64,000 bases of DNA, from contig QQVM01000010.1 of NCBI GenBank assembly GCA_003389385.1, positions 1 to 64,000 on the forward strand, written 5' to 3'. Shown here piece by piece: positions 8,555 through 17,035 of this stretch; within the stretch, counting starts at the first letter, position 1, and each line of letters starts with the position of its first letter. Under the pieces are notes generated by a model. That model searched no databases and was not told the origin of the DNA. It worked only from the letters and a program-made list of their open reading frames with translations. Origin of the DNA: Bacteroidota bacterium (GTDB taxonomy: Bacteria > Bacteroidota > Bacteroidia > AKYH767-A > 2013-40CM-41-45). The position numbers were made by a program, and so were the translations under genes.

Positions 8555-10960
8555 CTAAAACTCCAACATCAACCCCACACTCGGCAAAATATTTCCGCTT
8601 GTGTTTTTGATTTCTTTTGTCAGATAAGAATCGGGCGAGGCCGGATCGCTCTGGGGAGTTCCGTTCTCATCATACACAAGATCGAGGAAAGGCTGTGCTT
8701 CTGCCTGAAAATTGTAAATGTTCTGTATGTCCAGATATGCATTGAGAGACCACTTATTAAAAAACCATTTTTTATCAATTCGAACATCCAGACCGTGTAC
8801 GACTGGGTTTCTCTCTGTATTGAGTTTGTTCCAGTCGGGAATTCCCTGCCGGTTCAGTTCCCATATTTCTTTTCGGGATGACAACTGCACATCGTACGGA
8901 GTATATGGAGCTCCTCCAAGCAGACGAAACTTTATTCCAAGCTCCCAGTTCTTTCTCAGTTTCTTCCCGGCGGTAATATTTAATATGTGACGGTTGTCCC
9001 AGGATGATGGCACATAATTTCCATCCTTATCTTTGAACTCACTCCTTACGTATGTGTAGGATAGAATTCCGTAAATGCTGCTGCTGAGCTTTTGCTGCAT
9101 TAACAATTCAAGCCCGTAGCTTCTTCCTTCTGATTCAGGCACTGCAGCTTCGTTTCCAATCACGCCAAAATCAGCTCCGAGGTTAGCAAGTGAAATGCTG
9201 TCGTTTAGAAGGAAGGGATAATCATTATATATTTTATAAAAACCTTCGAGCGAAATTTTACTCAACGGTGTCGGACTGTATTCAAGTCCGCTGACTAAAT
9301 GAGTGCTGCTGATGTATTTCGCTCCATTTTCCTTGTTCACCAGACTCCCTGTGCTGTCACGGTATCCGAGCAGAGTATATGGGGGAAGCTGGAAATATTT
9401 TCCTGCATTGAAATTTATATTCAGTTTTTCCGAAAGCGCGTATGAAGCGGAGATCCTTGGAGATATTTGTTCAAGCGGAGAATTCATTTCAACTGAGTAA
9501 TCACTGAAATCTGTCCTCAGTCCGAATGAAAGTGTCAAATGGTTTTCTAAAACCGGTCTGCTTATCTGTGCAAAGAGTGAATACTTATTGAAACTAAGTT
9601 TGGAGTTATAATCTATTACAATGGCCTGGCCCGCCGTTTCCTTTTTATTGAATGTGTTGTTTCTGTAATCCGCTCTTTCGTATCCTCCACCTGCAAGTAT
9701 TTTCCATTCTTCCAGGCGGATTATATTTTCTATTCGCACCTTGGTTTCAGTTTCAACTGAACGGTAGTCAAGCAGCAAACGGTCTTGTTCTTCCACATTT
9801 CCGGAATATTTCTCAGCACGGTTTTCAAGCTGGTTGCGGCTTACAATAATATTCTGATACCCATTCATGATAAATCTTGTCCACTTCACTCCTCCGGCAT
9901 AATTCCATTGTGTATTTACAGGGAGGTATCCAAGAATGTATCTGTTTCTCTCAATCAACTCCTCATTACTGATGTCTTCATTCACAGATGTATTGAGACG
10001 AAAATCATCTATCGCGCCAATTCCTGTGAGTGTGATACTGTTCTTATCATTGATTCGTGAAACAACTTTGAACTGCGCATCATTGTATGTGGGAAGAAAA
10101 GGCAATGCCAGGGCTTTGAACAGGAGTTGCAAGTACGATCTTCGTGCTGAGAAAAGGAAGTTCGTCTTCTCTCCCAATGGTCCTTCAAGGGTTAATCCGA
10201 CATCACTCGAGCCAATCATAAATGTGCCTCCGGTCTTTTCATCATTGCCTTCTCGCTGTTTGAACTCCATTACCGAACTTAAGGCATTGCCCTTGCTTGC
10301 CGGAAATGCGCCTGCAAAAAAATCCACTTCACGAATGAGATTCACATTGATCATACCTACAGGTCCGCCGGAAGAACCCTGAGTGGCAAAATGATTGATG
10401 TTAGGCACCTCTATTCCATCAAGATAAAAACGGTTCTCTCCTGGCGCTCCTCCTCGTACGATAAGATCGTTACGGAAAGATAATGTTGATGCTACTCCAG
10501 GAAGTATCTGGATCACTTTTGAAATGTCGCGATTGCCACCTGGATTGCGAAAAATTTCCGTGGCGCTGATACTGCGTAAACTCAGTGGACTTTCCTCTGT
10601 CTTGTTGAAGGGATCAGCACGTACAACCACTTCTTCAAGCTTTTCGCTGCTCTCCTCCAGTTCAAAATTCAGCGTAGTGGTCCGGGCTGATGAAAGCTGT
10701 ACTTCAAATGCGCGACTTTCTTTAAATCCAATGAAAGAACACCTTATGTTATACTGTCCGGGTTGAATTCCTTCAATGCGATAGTTACCTGTACTGTCAG
10801 AAGTAGCTCCCAATCCGACTCCTTCAACAAATACATTCGCATACGGAATAGGCTCATTGTTGATCTTGTTGCTGATACGGCCTTTTAACACTGCTGTCTG
10901 GGCATAGACAGAGCTATTATTTAAAATAAAGAAGACTATACCCAAAATTAATCTTGACAT
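8555..10960 (-). CDS. TonB-dependent receptor with CarboxypepD_reg-like domain
   Basis: An outer-membrane receptor of about 801 residues from the ATG at 10960, which gives a compact signal peptide (MSRLILGIVFF...SVYAQ). An upstream ATG at 10987 would add nine polar residues and is less likely. Residues about 25-110 form a carboxypeptidase-regulatory-like beta domain (LKGRISNKINNEPIPYANV), typical of Bacteroidota receptors. A plug domain follows (DISKVIQILPGVAS, DLIVRGGAPGENRFYLDGIE), then a 22-strand-type beta-barrel ending in an aromatic Phe. It would import an unknown ligand using energy from ExbB/ExbD/TonB. No SusD partner is adjacent, so a glycan role is not indicated. The DNA spacer at its 3' side holds the 125-bp repeats. 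Confidence 0.88.
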   Translation of the reverse strand: MSRLILGIVFFILNNSSVYAQTAVLKGRISNKINNEPIPYANVFVEGVGLGATSDSTGNYRIEGIQPGQYNIRCSFIGFKESRAFEVQLSSARTTTLNFELEESSEKLEEVVVRADPFNKTEESPLSLRSISATEIFRNPGGNRDISKVIQILPGVASTLSFRNDLIVRGGAPGENRFYLDGIEVPNINHFATQGSSGGPVGMINVNLIREVDFFAGAFPASKGNALSSVMEFKQREGNDEKTGGTFMIGSSDVGLTLEGPLGEKTNFLFSARRSYLQLLFKALALPFLPTYNDAQFKVVSRINDKNSITLTGIGAIDDFRLNTSVNEDISNEELIERNRYILGYLPVNTQWNYAGGVKWTRFIMNGYQNIIVSRNQLENRAEKYSGNVEEQDRLLLDYRSVETETKVRIENIIRLEEWKILAGGGYERADYRNNTFNKKETAGQAIVIDYNSKLSFNKYSLFAQISRPVLENHLTLSFGLRTDFSDYSVEMNSPLEQISPRISASYALSEKLNINFNAGKYFQLPPYTLLGYRDSTGSLVNKENGAKYISSTHLVSGLEYSPTPLSKISLEGFYKIYNDYPFLLNDSISLANLGADFGVIGNEAAVPESEGRSYGLELLMQQKLSSSIYGILSYTYVRSEFKDKDGNYVPSSWDNRHILNITAGKKLRKNWELGIKFRLLGGAPYTPYDVQLSSRKEIWELNRQGIPDWNKLNTERNPVVHGLDVRIDKKWFFNKWSLNAYLDIQNIYNFQAEAQPFLDLVYDENGTPQSDPASPDSYLTKEIKNTSGNILPSVGLMLEF

Positions 10961-11037
10961 AATTTGCCTGGCTTTACTTTGCTCCAATGAACAATTCTTT
11001 CGCGATTAAGTTTGAATGATAAACTGAATTCTGTTTA

Positions 11038-11589
11038 TCAAACATGTTCCAGAATAAAATCAACTCTATCATGTGGACTCATGACTGGAACTTTAATAAT
11101 AGGAAAATGAAGTGATGTGTATACCTCCTCCAGCAAATTTTGTATGCGCTGTTGCTCTCCGGAATTTTCGGTTCTTATATGGTCATTCTTTAATGGCAGA
11201 AGGTCCAGCAGAAAAACTTTTCTATAGCTCACCATAGTAATGGCCTCCATCAATATTCTGTCGGGCTCAAGATCTAAAAAGCGATAGTATGCCAGGGCAT
11301 CAGGAATTGCTCTGTCTAAAAAAACAACTTCTTCTGCCTTGAGAGCATTCTCCTGTTCAATCTGCATCTCCAGTACTTTTAACTGAAACAACTTTTTATT
11401 CCCTCGTATCTCCGCAATAGACATTCCCTCCTCTTGTTTTGTTTGGAGATAATGTCTGGCATGTTCAATAGTAGTTCGGTAACCTCTTTCTTTTAAAATA
11501 TTTACCAAGGTTGTTTTTCCGGAACTCGGACCGCCGGTAATCACATACCAGTTTGTTTTCCCAGAATTCTTTATCAATGCTTCTGCCAT
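11038..11589 (-). CDS. AAA family P-loop ATPase (AAA_28-like)
   Basis: A 183-residue soluble P-loop protein. Residues 16-27 hold the Walker A motif GGPSSGKTT, and VVFLDRAIPDALAYY is a Walker-B-like segment with the DR(A/S)xxD pattern seen in NadR- and AAA_28-type kinases. The C-terminus has a basic region (RTENSGEQQRIQ) that could form a lid. The family members are probable small-molecule or nucleoside kinases, but the substrate is unknown. The gene stands alone, about 50 bases from the TonB receptor gene and 173 bases from the next gene upstream. Confidence 0.75.
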   Translation of the reverse strand: MAEALIKNSGKTNWYVITGGPSSGKTTLVNILKERGYRTTIEHARHYLQTKQEEGMSIAEIRGNKKLFQLKVLEMQIEQENALKAEEVVFLDRAIPDALAYYRFLDLEPDRILMEAITMVSYRKVFLLDLLPLKNDHIRTENSGEQQRIQNLLEEVYTSLHFPIIKVPVMSPHDRVDFILEHV

Positions 11590-11762
11590 AAAACACTTAT
11601 TAATTATTCTGTTATCAATATTTGAATTCGATTGGGCTCATTCAATTTTCTTTCAAGACCCTGTTTTGTTTATGAGGGCAAAATGACAGTTCTGTCGCGT
11701 TATCTCAAATGATGTCCCGCTAAAAAATAAACTTACCTGATAAAACAATCTGGGGGGCAAAA

Positions 11763-12479
11763 TTAAAAAACGAATTGCTCCTCAAATACACTTGACTTCA
11801 ACACATCTCTGTAAGTCATGATTACACGGTTTCCGCGTTTTTCTACACATGTGATACTGACAGTGCGCACTTTGTTTTCCCTGTTCATAAGCAGAGCCGT
11901 TTCAGTATTACCTTTTCCTCCAAAATAATGAAAATCCATAATCTCGGAGCGATTATACTCCCAATGTGACTTTAAAAATTTGTTGAACCATTGCTGTCGC
12001 TCTTCTATAACATCTTGTGTGTAAAGCGAAGCTGATGACCATATCTGCGGTGAGTGACTGTCGGTTGTACCCTTGTGAATTTTATTTCCATCCCATCTGG
12101 CTTCATAAAGAAATACTTCTGCAGAAGATTCAGCAATAATCATAGTGAATGGTTCTATCCCTGAAAAATCATACTCATCAAGAAATTTATCAGCATTTCT
12201 GAATTTGAAAAAATCCAGTAGTACCAGTCCCCGGCTTTTTCGATAGCTTTCCTCTCTCTCATGTGGCGCGAATGCGCCATTCATAAGGCATACTGTAAAG
12301 CTTCCGGATGTCGCAATCCAAGTTCCGTTTGCTTCGAGGTCTTTTGGAAACAGTACGGATGCATCACCAATCTTGTATAGTGCCGGTGCAGCAGCAGGCT
12401 TGCGCAAGGGACTTTCATCGCGGTTTGAGGTGATAATATAATCACCCTGTCCTTTTGGAAAATAAGTCAGGGTACACAT
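11763..12479 (-). CDS. NRDE family protein (TANGO2-like)
   Basis: A 238-residue protein of the NRDE/TANGO2 family, named for the Asn-Arg-Asp-Glu motif seen here as TSNRDESP (residues about 17-24). The invariant Cys2 directly after the initiator Met suggests an N-terminal-nucleophile fold with autocatalytic Met removal. Other family features are LFPKDLEANGTWIA and the CLMNGAF segment. The biochemical role is not settled; eukaryotic TANGO2 has been linked to heme and lipid metabolism. No operon partner is evident. Confidence 0.85.
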   Translation of the reverse strand: MCTLTYFPKGQGDYIITSNRDESPLRKPAAAPALYKIGDASVLFPKDLEANGTWIATSGSFTVCLMNGAFAPHEREESYRKSRGLVLLDFFKFRNADKFLDEYDFSGIEPFTMIIAESSAEVFLYEARWDGNKIHKGTTDSHSPQIWSSASLYTQDVIEERQQWFNKFLKSHWEYNRSEIMDFHYFGGKGNTETALLMNRENKVRTVSITCVEKRGNRVIMTYRDVLKSSVFEEQFVF

Positions 12480-12573
12480 GTCAAAGCACTTCTGAATTAA
12501 TAATTAAAGTACACAAATCCGGGCAATAGAAAAAGTTATAAAAGCAATTTAAATCATGCGGAATCGCTTTTAA

Positions 12574-13065
12574 TTATTCTTCTTTTTTAAAGTCCAGTGA
12601 AACCGAGTTTACGCAATATCTTAAACCGGTTTCAGTCGGACCGTCATCAAATATATGTCCCAGGTGGGATCCGCAATTGGCGCACAGAATCTCTGTGCGT
12701 ATCATGCCGTGCGACCGGTCTTCTTTCTGGATAACTTTGCCTCCTGCAATTTCCCTGTCAAAGCTAGGCCATCCGCAATGGGAATCAAATTTCATTTCTG
12801 AAGTGAAAAGCTCTGCACCGCACCCACCGCAAACATATATGCCTTTTTCTTTATGCATATTGAATTTCCCGGTAAAAGGCCGCTCTGTTCCTTTTTCTCT
12901 AAGCACATGATATTCTTCTTCGCTGAGTTTTTTTCTCCATTCTTCATCGCTCAGCTGATAGGGGGTGATTTCGGATTTCATATCTTGATTGTCTTTTTTT
13001 TCTTGTGCGCAGGATACGCTTGCTGTGAATATAAACAACAATAAGATTAACTGGATGATTCTCAT
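12574..13065 (-). CDS. msrB: Peptide-methionine (R)-S-oxide reductase, exported
   Basis: MsrB repairs methionine R-sulfoxide in proteins. The 163-residue product begins with a hydrophobic segment ending ASVSCAQ (Cys19), so it is probably a lipoprotein or periplasmic enzyme. The domain (residues about 35-160) starts with the ITPYQLSDEEWRKKLSEEEY pattern typical of the family. It has two zinc-binding CxxC pairs (CGGCGAELF, CANCGSHLGH) and the catalytic Cys151 in RYCVNSVSL. The export signal suggests protection of envelope proteins. No msrA lies nearby. Confidence 0.92.
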   Translation of the reverse strand: MRIIQLILLLFIFTASVSCAQEKKDNQDMKSEITPYQLSDEEWRKKLSEEEYHVLREKGTERPFTGKFNMHKEKGIYVCGGCGAELFTSEMKFDSHCGWPSFDREIAGGKVIQKEDRSHGMIRTEILCANCGSHLGHIFDDGPTETGLRYCVNSVSLDFKKEE

Positions 13066-13192
13066 TACTGCATAACAAATTTTTATTCTGAAGGTTCAGA
13101 ATTCATTTTACTGTTCTTATAGACGAAACACCTGCCCGTTCATTACAGTAATTCACCAAATAATTATAAAATAGCAGCTTGGGGGGCAGCCC

Positions 13193-13633
13193 TCAAACGG
13201 AAACGTGAGGCTTTCCCTGTCCCTTTTCACACAGCATTTTTAAACTTTCAAGAAAATAGCCCCAGTGATAATTGCAAACTCCGAAAAAGTCTGTAATTCC
13301 TTTCCATCCTTCATGATGAAATCTCAAAATACATTTATCTGTCCCCTTTTCTTCAATGTCAAAAATAATGTGCGTTCCTATCCATTGTTTTCCTTCCGGA
13401 AAATCAGAATCAATGCATTCCCACGCAATTCTTTTATGTGGATTCAATTCTATCACGGACATTACATCACAAGCCTTTCCTTCAAAACAGAACCTCAGTG
13501 TGGAGCCAACTGCAGAATCTCCGTGAACAGAATTTGTCCACCATTTTTTTAGCCCCTCCATGTCTGCAATGTTTTTAAAAACTTCGTGGGCTGAAGAATT
13601 AATTGTGATCAGATGAAATATATTATATGCCAT
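13193..13633 (-). CDS. SRPBCC (AHSA1-like) domain protein
   Basis: A 146-residue START/SRPBCC-fold protein. It shows the usual pattern: an N-terminal beta strand with an AHEVFKNIADMEGLKKWW helix, GSTLRF, HKRIAWECIDSDFPEGKQW, a central TDKCILRFHHEGW and a final helix with NYHWGYFLESLKMLCEKG. Such proteins form a hydrophobic cavity and bind small ligands or assist folding; the ligand is unknown. The ATG at 13633 is preferred over the in-frame TTG one codon before. The gene ends with a short Pro-His tail. It lies about 10 bases after ansA in the same direction and may be co-transcribed with it. Confidence 0.8.
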   Translation of the reverse strand: MAYNIFHLITINSSAHEVFKNIADMEGLKKWWTNSVHGDSAVGSTLRFCFEGKACDVMSVIELNPHKRIAWECIDSDFPEGKQWIGTHIIFDIEEKGTDKCILRFHHEGWKGITDFFGVCNYHWGYFLESLKMLCEKGQGKPHVSV

Positions 13634-13646
13634 CAATCCTCAGATA

Positions 13647-14660
13647 TTATTCAGTTAATTCTCCGCGAAGGTTTTTACCAAAAAGCTTTCTGACCTCTTT
13701 GTCTGAATGGCCTTGCCCGTACAAAAACATGAGCTTGGAAATTGCAGACTCCGTAGTAATATCCCCGCCGCTCACTACGCCCATTTCTTTCAGTTTAATG
13801 CTCGTTTCGTATTTCCCCTGTTCCACGGCCCCCCCGCTGCATTGGGAGACATTGAATATGCTGATGCCGCGAGAAACCGCATCTCTGAGAGTGTCCAGAA
13901 ATTTATCTCCTGTAGGAGCATTGCCGCTTCCGAATGTTTCAATAATTACTGCACGAAGACCTTTTGTCCTAATCACAGATTCCATTGCTGCCGGATGTAT
14001 TCCAGGATATAGTTTTATCAGTGCAATATTCGTATCAAGCTTTCTGTGGACTTTCAATTTACCATTTGGCTTTACCAAAATAAAATCATTATTGTAACGT
14101 ATGTGAACACCGGCTTCCGCTAATAGCGGATAGTTGTAACTCTCAAATGCATCGAACTTGCTGGATGTGTATTTCTCAGCCCGGTTTCCCCTGAACAACT
14201 GATTGCTGAAATATATGCAGACTTCCGGTATGACTTGCCTGCCTGCTGCGAGCTGAACTGAAGTGATGAGGTTTCTCTTGGCATCTGTTCGTATAGCGCG
14301 GAGCGGCAATTGGGAGCCGGTAAGAATTACGGGCTTTGATAAATTCTCGAGCATGAAACTCAATGCAGACGCCGTGTATGCCATGGTATCAGTTCCGTGA
14401 AGAATTACAAAGCCATCGTATTTGCTGTAGTTACTCTCGATAAGGACCGATAGTTTAATCCAGAAATCCGGCTGTACGTTCGAAGAATCTATTGGCCTGC
14501 TTAGTGATACATAGCGAATAGCACAATTAATCGCTTTGAGCTCGGGGATTTCTTTCATAAGCAAACGAAGATCCACCGGAACCAGCGACTTTTTTCTATG
14601 CTCATGCATCATGCCGATTGTGCCGCCTGTGTAGATAATCAGCACTCGCTTCTTATTCAT
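13647..14660 (-). CDS. ansA: Type I (cytoplasmic) L-asparaginase
   Basis: A 337-residue asparaginase converting L-asparagine to aspartate and ammonia. The two threonine motifs are present: IYTGGTIGMM near residue 10 and the VILHGTDTMAYTAS block near residue 90, which supplies the Thr-Asp-Lys-type second catalytic triad. There is no signal peptide, and the length fits the cytoplasmic type I group. It is followed by the SRPBCC gene and preceded by the TatD gene with a 10-base gap, so tatD-like, ansA and the SRPBCC gene probably form one operon from the promoter at 15450-15457. Confidence 0.93.
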   Translation of the reverse strand: MNKKRVLIIYTGGTIGMMHEHRKKSLVPVDLRLLMKEIPELKAINCAIRYVSLSRPIDSSNVQPDFWIKLSVLIESNYSKYDGFVILHGTDTMAYTASALSFMLENLSKPVILTGSQLPLRAIRTDAKRNLITSVQLAAGRQVIPEVCIYFSNQLFRGNRAEKYTSSKFDAFESYNYPLLAEAGVHIRYNNDFILVKPNGKLKVHRKLDTNIALIKLYPGIHPAAMESVIRTKGLRAVIIETFGSGNAPTGDKFLDTLRDAVSRGISIFNVSQCSGGAVEQGKYETSIKLKEMGVVSGGDITTESAISKLMFLYGQGHSDKEVRKLFGKNLRGELTE

Positions 14661-14670
14661 GTCTTATTTT

Positions 14671-15441
14671 TTATCGGATGCGGAATATTCTGTCAGCATT
14701 TGATGTTGTAATCTCCGCTATAGCCTGTTCATTCATGTTCTTTAACTCAGCGAGTTTTTTTAAAACTAACTGTATATATAGTGGAATATTTCTTTTCCCG
14801 CGGTGAGGGGCCGGAGCTAAATACGGCCCGTCGGTTTCAAGAACCAGATGCTCGATTGGAATATTCTTAATCGTGCGGTCAAGTCCTGAATTCTTAAACG
14901 TCAGTACTCCACCGATTCCTAAGTAAAATCCCATTTCAATCGCTCTCTGAGCCTGATCTTCATTTCCGGTAAAGCAATGGAATATTCCGAATGGTTCCTG
15001 CTTTTCGGTTTCTTTCAGCAATGTATAAATTTCTTCAAAGGAATCCCTGGAATGTATTACCACCGGTATCTTGTGCTCATTGGCTATTTTAACCTGGATA
15101 CGAAAGGCTTCCTTTTGCTCATCTATAAATGTTTTATCCCAATAAAGGTCAATTCCAATTTCTCCAACGGCACAAAAGGATCTCTTATTAAACCAGTCTT
15201 CAATTGTTTGTAGTTCCTCCCTGTAGTTTTGCTTTACAGAACATGGGTGAAGACCCATCATCGGAAAACAGATGCCAGGATACTTCGATTCAAGTTGCAG
15301 CATCCTGTCAATAGATGACGAGTCGATGTTAGGAAGAAAAAATCTGCTGATGCCTGCCCGGCTGGCAGCAATAATAAGTTCGCTCCTGTCTGCATCAAAA
15401 GATTCATCATACAGATGAATATGGGTGTCTGTGATTTGCAT
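14671..15441 (-). CDS. TatD family metal-dependent deoxyribonuclease
   Basis: A 256-residue TIM-barrel hydrolase of the TatD family. The metal ligands are visible: TDTHIHLYDE at the N-terminus, GEIGIDLYWD, VVIHSRD, GIFHCFTG and LETDGPYLAP. Family members are 3'-5' DNases implicated in DNA repair and in removing damaged ends; this member is closest in length and pattern to TatD/YcfH-type proteins. The ATG at 15441 is only nine bases from a -7 element on the same strand, giving a very short or absent leader. Operon partners are ansA and the SRPBCC gene downstream. Confidence 0.88.
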   Translation of the reverse strand: MQITDTHIHLYDESFDADRSELIIAASRAGISRFFLPNIDSSSIDRMLQLESKYPGICFPMMGLHPCSVKQNYREELQTIEDWFNKRSFCAVGEIGIDLYWDKTFIDEQKEAFRIQVKIANEHKIPVVIHSRDSFEEIYTLLKETEKQEPFGIFHCFTGNEDQAQRAIEMGFYLGIGGVLTFKNSGLDRTIKNIPIEHLVLETDGPYLAPAPHRGKRNIPLYIQLVLKKLAELKNMNEQAIAEITTSNADRIFRIR

Positions 15442-15449
15442 TCGTCAGG

Positions 15450-15457
15450 CAAAGATA
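15450..15457 (-). promoter_or_regulatory. -7 promoter element of the tatD-like/ansA operon
   Basis: The minus strand reads TATCTTTG, an exact TAnnTTTG, nine bases before the ATG. No good -33 element is seen at the normal distance. It lies back-to-back with the promoter of the divergent glycosyltransferase gene. Confidence 0.5.
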
Positions 15458-15472
15458 CAAAGCCTGGCATTC

Positions 15473-15507
15473 ATTGAATTTAAAATGAATTCTTTCCATT
15501 ACTTTTG
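15473..15507 (+). promoter_or_regulatory. Promoter of the GT9 glycosyltransferase gene
   Basis: ATTG (15473-15476), 23 bases, TACTTTTG (15500-15507). The -7 element is an exact TAnnTTTG; the spacer is a few bases longer than usual. It lies 17 bases before the ATG at 15524, which supports that start over the upstream in-frame ATG at 15425. Confidence 0.5.
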
Positions 15508-15523
15508 TCAACATTCATTCCGG

Positions 15524-16516
15524 ATGCCAAAGTTTCTCATAATTCGCTTTTCTTCCATTGGCGATATCGTCCTTACAACACCCGTGGTCCGCTGTCTTAA
15601 AAATCAGGTTCCGGATGCTCAGGTGCATTTTCTGACTAAGAAGTTGTTTAAAGATGTGTTGAGGGCTAACCCGTACATTGACAAGATGCATTTGCTGGAT
15701 GAAAGCATCAATGAGCTCGTAGAAAATCTGCGTAAAGAAAAATTCGATTTTATCATAGACCTTCACCACAACCAGCGTTCACAATTTGTCAAATTCAGGC
15801 TGGGCGTGAAAAGCTTTTCATTCAATAAGATCAATATCGAAAAATGGCTGATGGTGAATTTCAAGTTGAACCGCTTACCCGATCAGCATATTGTCGACAG
15901 GTATCTGGAGACATTGGGGGACTTTAAAGTCAGTTATGATGGAGATGGGCTGGATTACTTCACAGCTCCCGAAAGCGATCGCATAATGTCCGTTTTACCT
16001 AAAACACATTCTGAATATGTCGCATTTGTTATTGGTGCAAAACACTCCACCAAGCGTTTGCCGGAATCAAAAATTGTTTCCATCATCCGCTCATCAGAAA
16101 AATCATTTGTGTTGCTCGGAGGACATGAGGATAAGGGCATCGGGACAAGAATAGCTGAGCAGTGCGGTCAGCGTGTTTATTCAGCATGTGGCACCTGTTC
16201 ACTTGATGAGAGCGCTGTGCTTCTGAAAAATGCGAGTCATGTCATCACTCACGACACAGGCTTAATGCACATCGCAACTGCACTGGGTAAAAAAATTGTA
16301 TCTGTTTGGGGAAACACGATTCCTGAATTCGGAATGTATCCCTTTTACTCTGAAAGCTTCGGGGGAAAAAATGCTGGAATGAAAACTGTCGTTGAAGTCT
16401 CCGGCTTATCCTGCCGTCCATGCACTAAAATCGGCTTCGAAAAATGTCCGAAGAATCACTTCAACTGCATGAATCAAATTGACGAAAAGAAAATTCTTTC
16501 AGCCCTTAATTCCTGA
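15524..16516 (+). CDS. Glycosyltransferase family 9 protein (heptosyltransferase-like)
   Basis: A 330-residue GT-B fold transferase of the lipopolysaccharide heptosyltransferase family (GT9), which adds sugars to the lipid A core using ADP-activated donors. The N-terminus FLIIRFSSIGDIVLTTPVV is diagnostic. DLHHNQRS is the second conserved block, and the C-terminal donor site shows HDTGLMHIATALGK and VSVWGNTIPE. A cysteine-rich tail (CRPCTKIGFEKCPKNHFNC) is common in Bacteroidota members. The ATG at 15524 starts the Rossmann strand directly; starting at 15425 would add 33 poorly conserved residues and overlap the divergent gene. It ends one base from the convergent thioesterase gene. Confidence 0.88.
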   Translation: MPKFLIIRFSSIGDIVLTTPVVRCLKNQVPDAQVHFLTKKLFKDVLRANPYIDKMHLLDESINELVENLRKEKFDFIIDLHHNQRSQFVKFRLGVKSFSFNKINIEKWLMVNFKLNRLPDQHIVDRYLETLGDFKVSYDGDGLDYFTAPESDRIMSVLPKTHSEYVAFVIGAKHSTKRLPESKIVSIIRSSEKSFVLLGGHEDKGIGTRIAEQCGQRVYSACGTCSLDESAVLLKNASHVITHDTGLMHIATALGKKIVSVWGNTIPEFGMYPFYSESFGGKNAGMKTVVEVSGLSCRPCTKIGFEKCPKNHFNCMNQIDEKKILSALNS

Positions 16517-16517
16517 A

Positions 16518-17030
16518 TCAATTTGTAAACAAGGCCTTCAACTCTGTCGCTTCTTCTGGCTTCATCTTCCCGGCAAGAATCAGTGACAACTGTCTTCTTC
16601 TGAGCGCGCTGTCAAACCTAGACTTTTCTTCCTCAGTCTCTGCAATCAGCTGTGGAACATTAATGGTGTGGCCAAGCTGGTCTACTGCAACAAAAGTGTA
16701 AATAGCTTCGTTGCATTTTTTCTTCTCACCGGTCACATTGTTCTCAACCCAAACGTCAATAAATACCTCCATAGACGATGTGAATGCTCGAGATACTTTG
16801 GCCTGCAGTGTGACGATCTCTCCAAGTTTTATCGGCTGGTTGAACGAAACATTGTTAACCGAAGCTGTCACTACAACACGGCCACAGTGCCTTGTGGCGG
16901 AAATAGCTGCGGCTATATCCATCCAGTGAAGTAATTTGCCTCCCATCAGATTTCCCAATGTATTGGTGTCATTGGGAAGCACTATTTCCGTAAGCACTGC
17001 TAATGACTCTTTCGATGTTTTGGTTTTCAT
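16518..17030 (-). CDS. Acyl-CoA thioesterase (hotdog fold)
   Basis: A 170-residue single hotdog-domain thioesterase of the YciA/BACH group, hydrolysing acyl-CoA to free acid and CoA. The family signature PNDTNTLGNLMGGKLLHWMD (residues about 19-38) includes the catalytic Asn/Asp and Gly-Gly turn. RVVVTASVNNVSFNQPIKLGE is the central strand region, and EAIYTFVAVD follows. Residues 140-170 form a charged helical tail. It follows kup by five bases and is likely co-transcribed with it; no functional link is obvious. Confidence 0.87.
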   Translation of the reverse strand: MKTKTSKESLAVLTEIVLPNDTNTLGNLMGGKLLHWMDIAAAISATRHCGRVVVTASVNNVSFNQPIKLGEIVTLQAKVSRAFTSSMEVFIDVWVENNVTGEKKKCNEAIYTFVAVDQLGHTINVPQLIAETEEEKSRFDSALRRRQLSLILAGKMKPEEATELKALFTN

Positions 17031-17035
17031 TGCCC

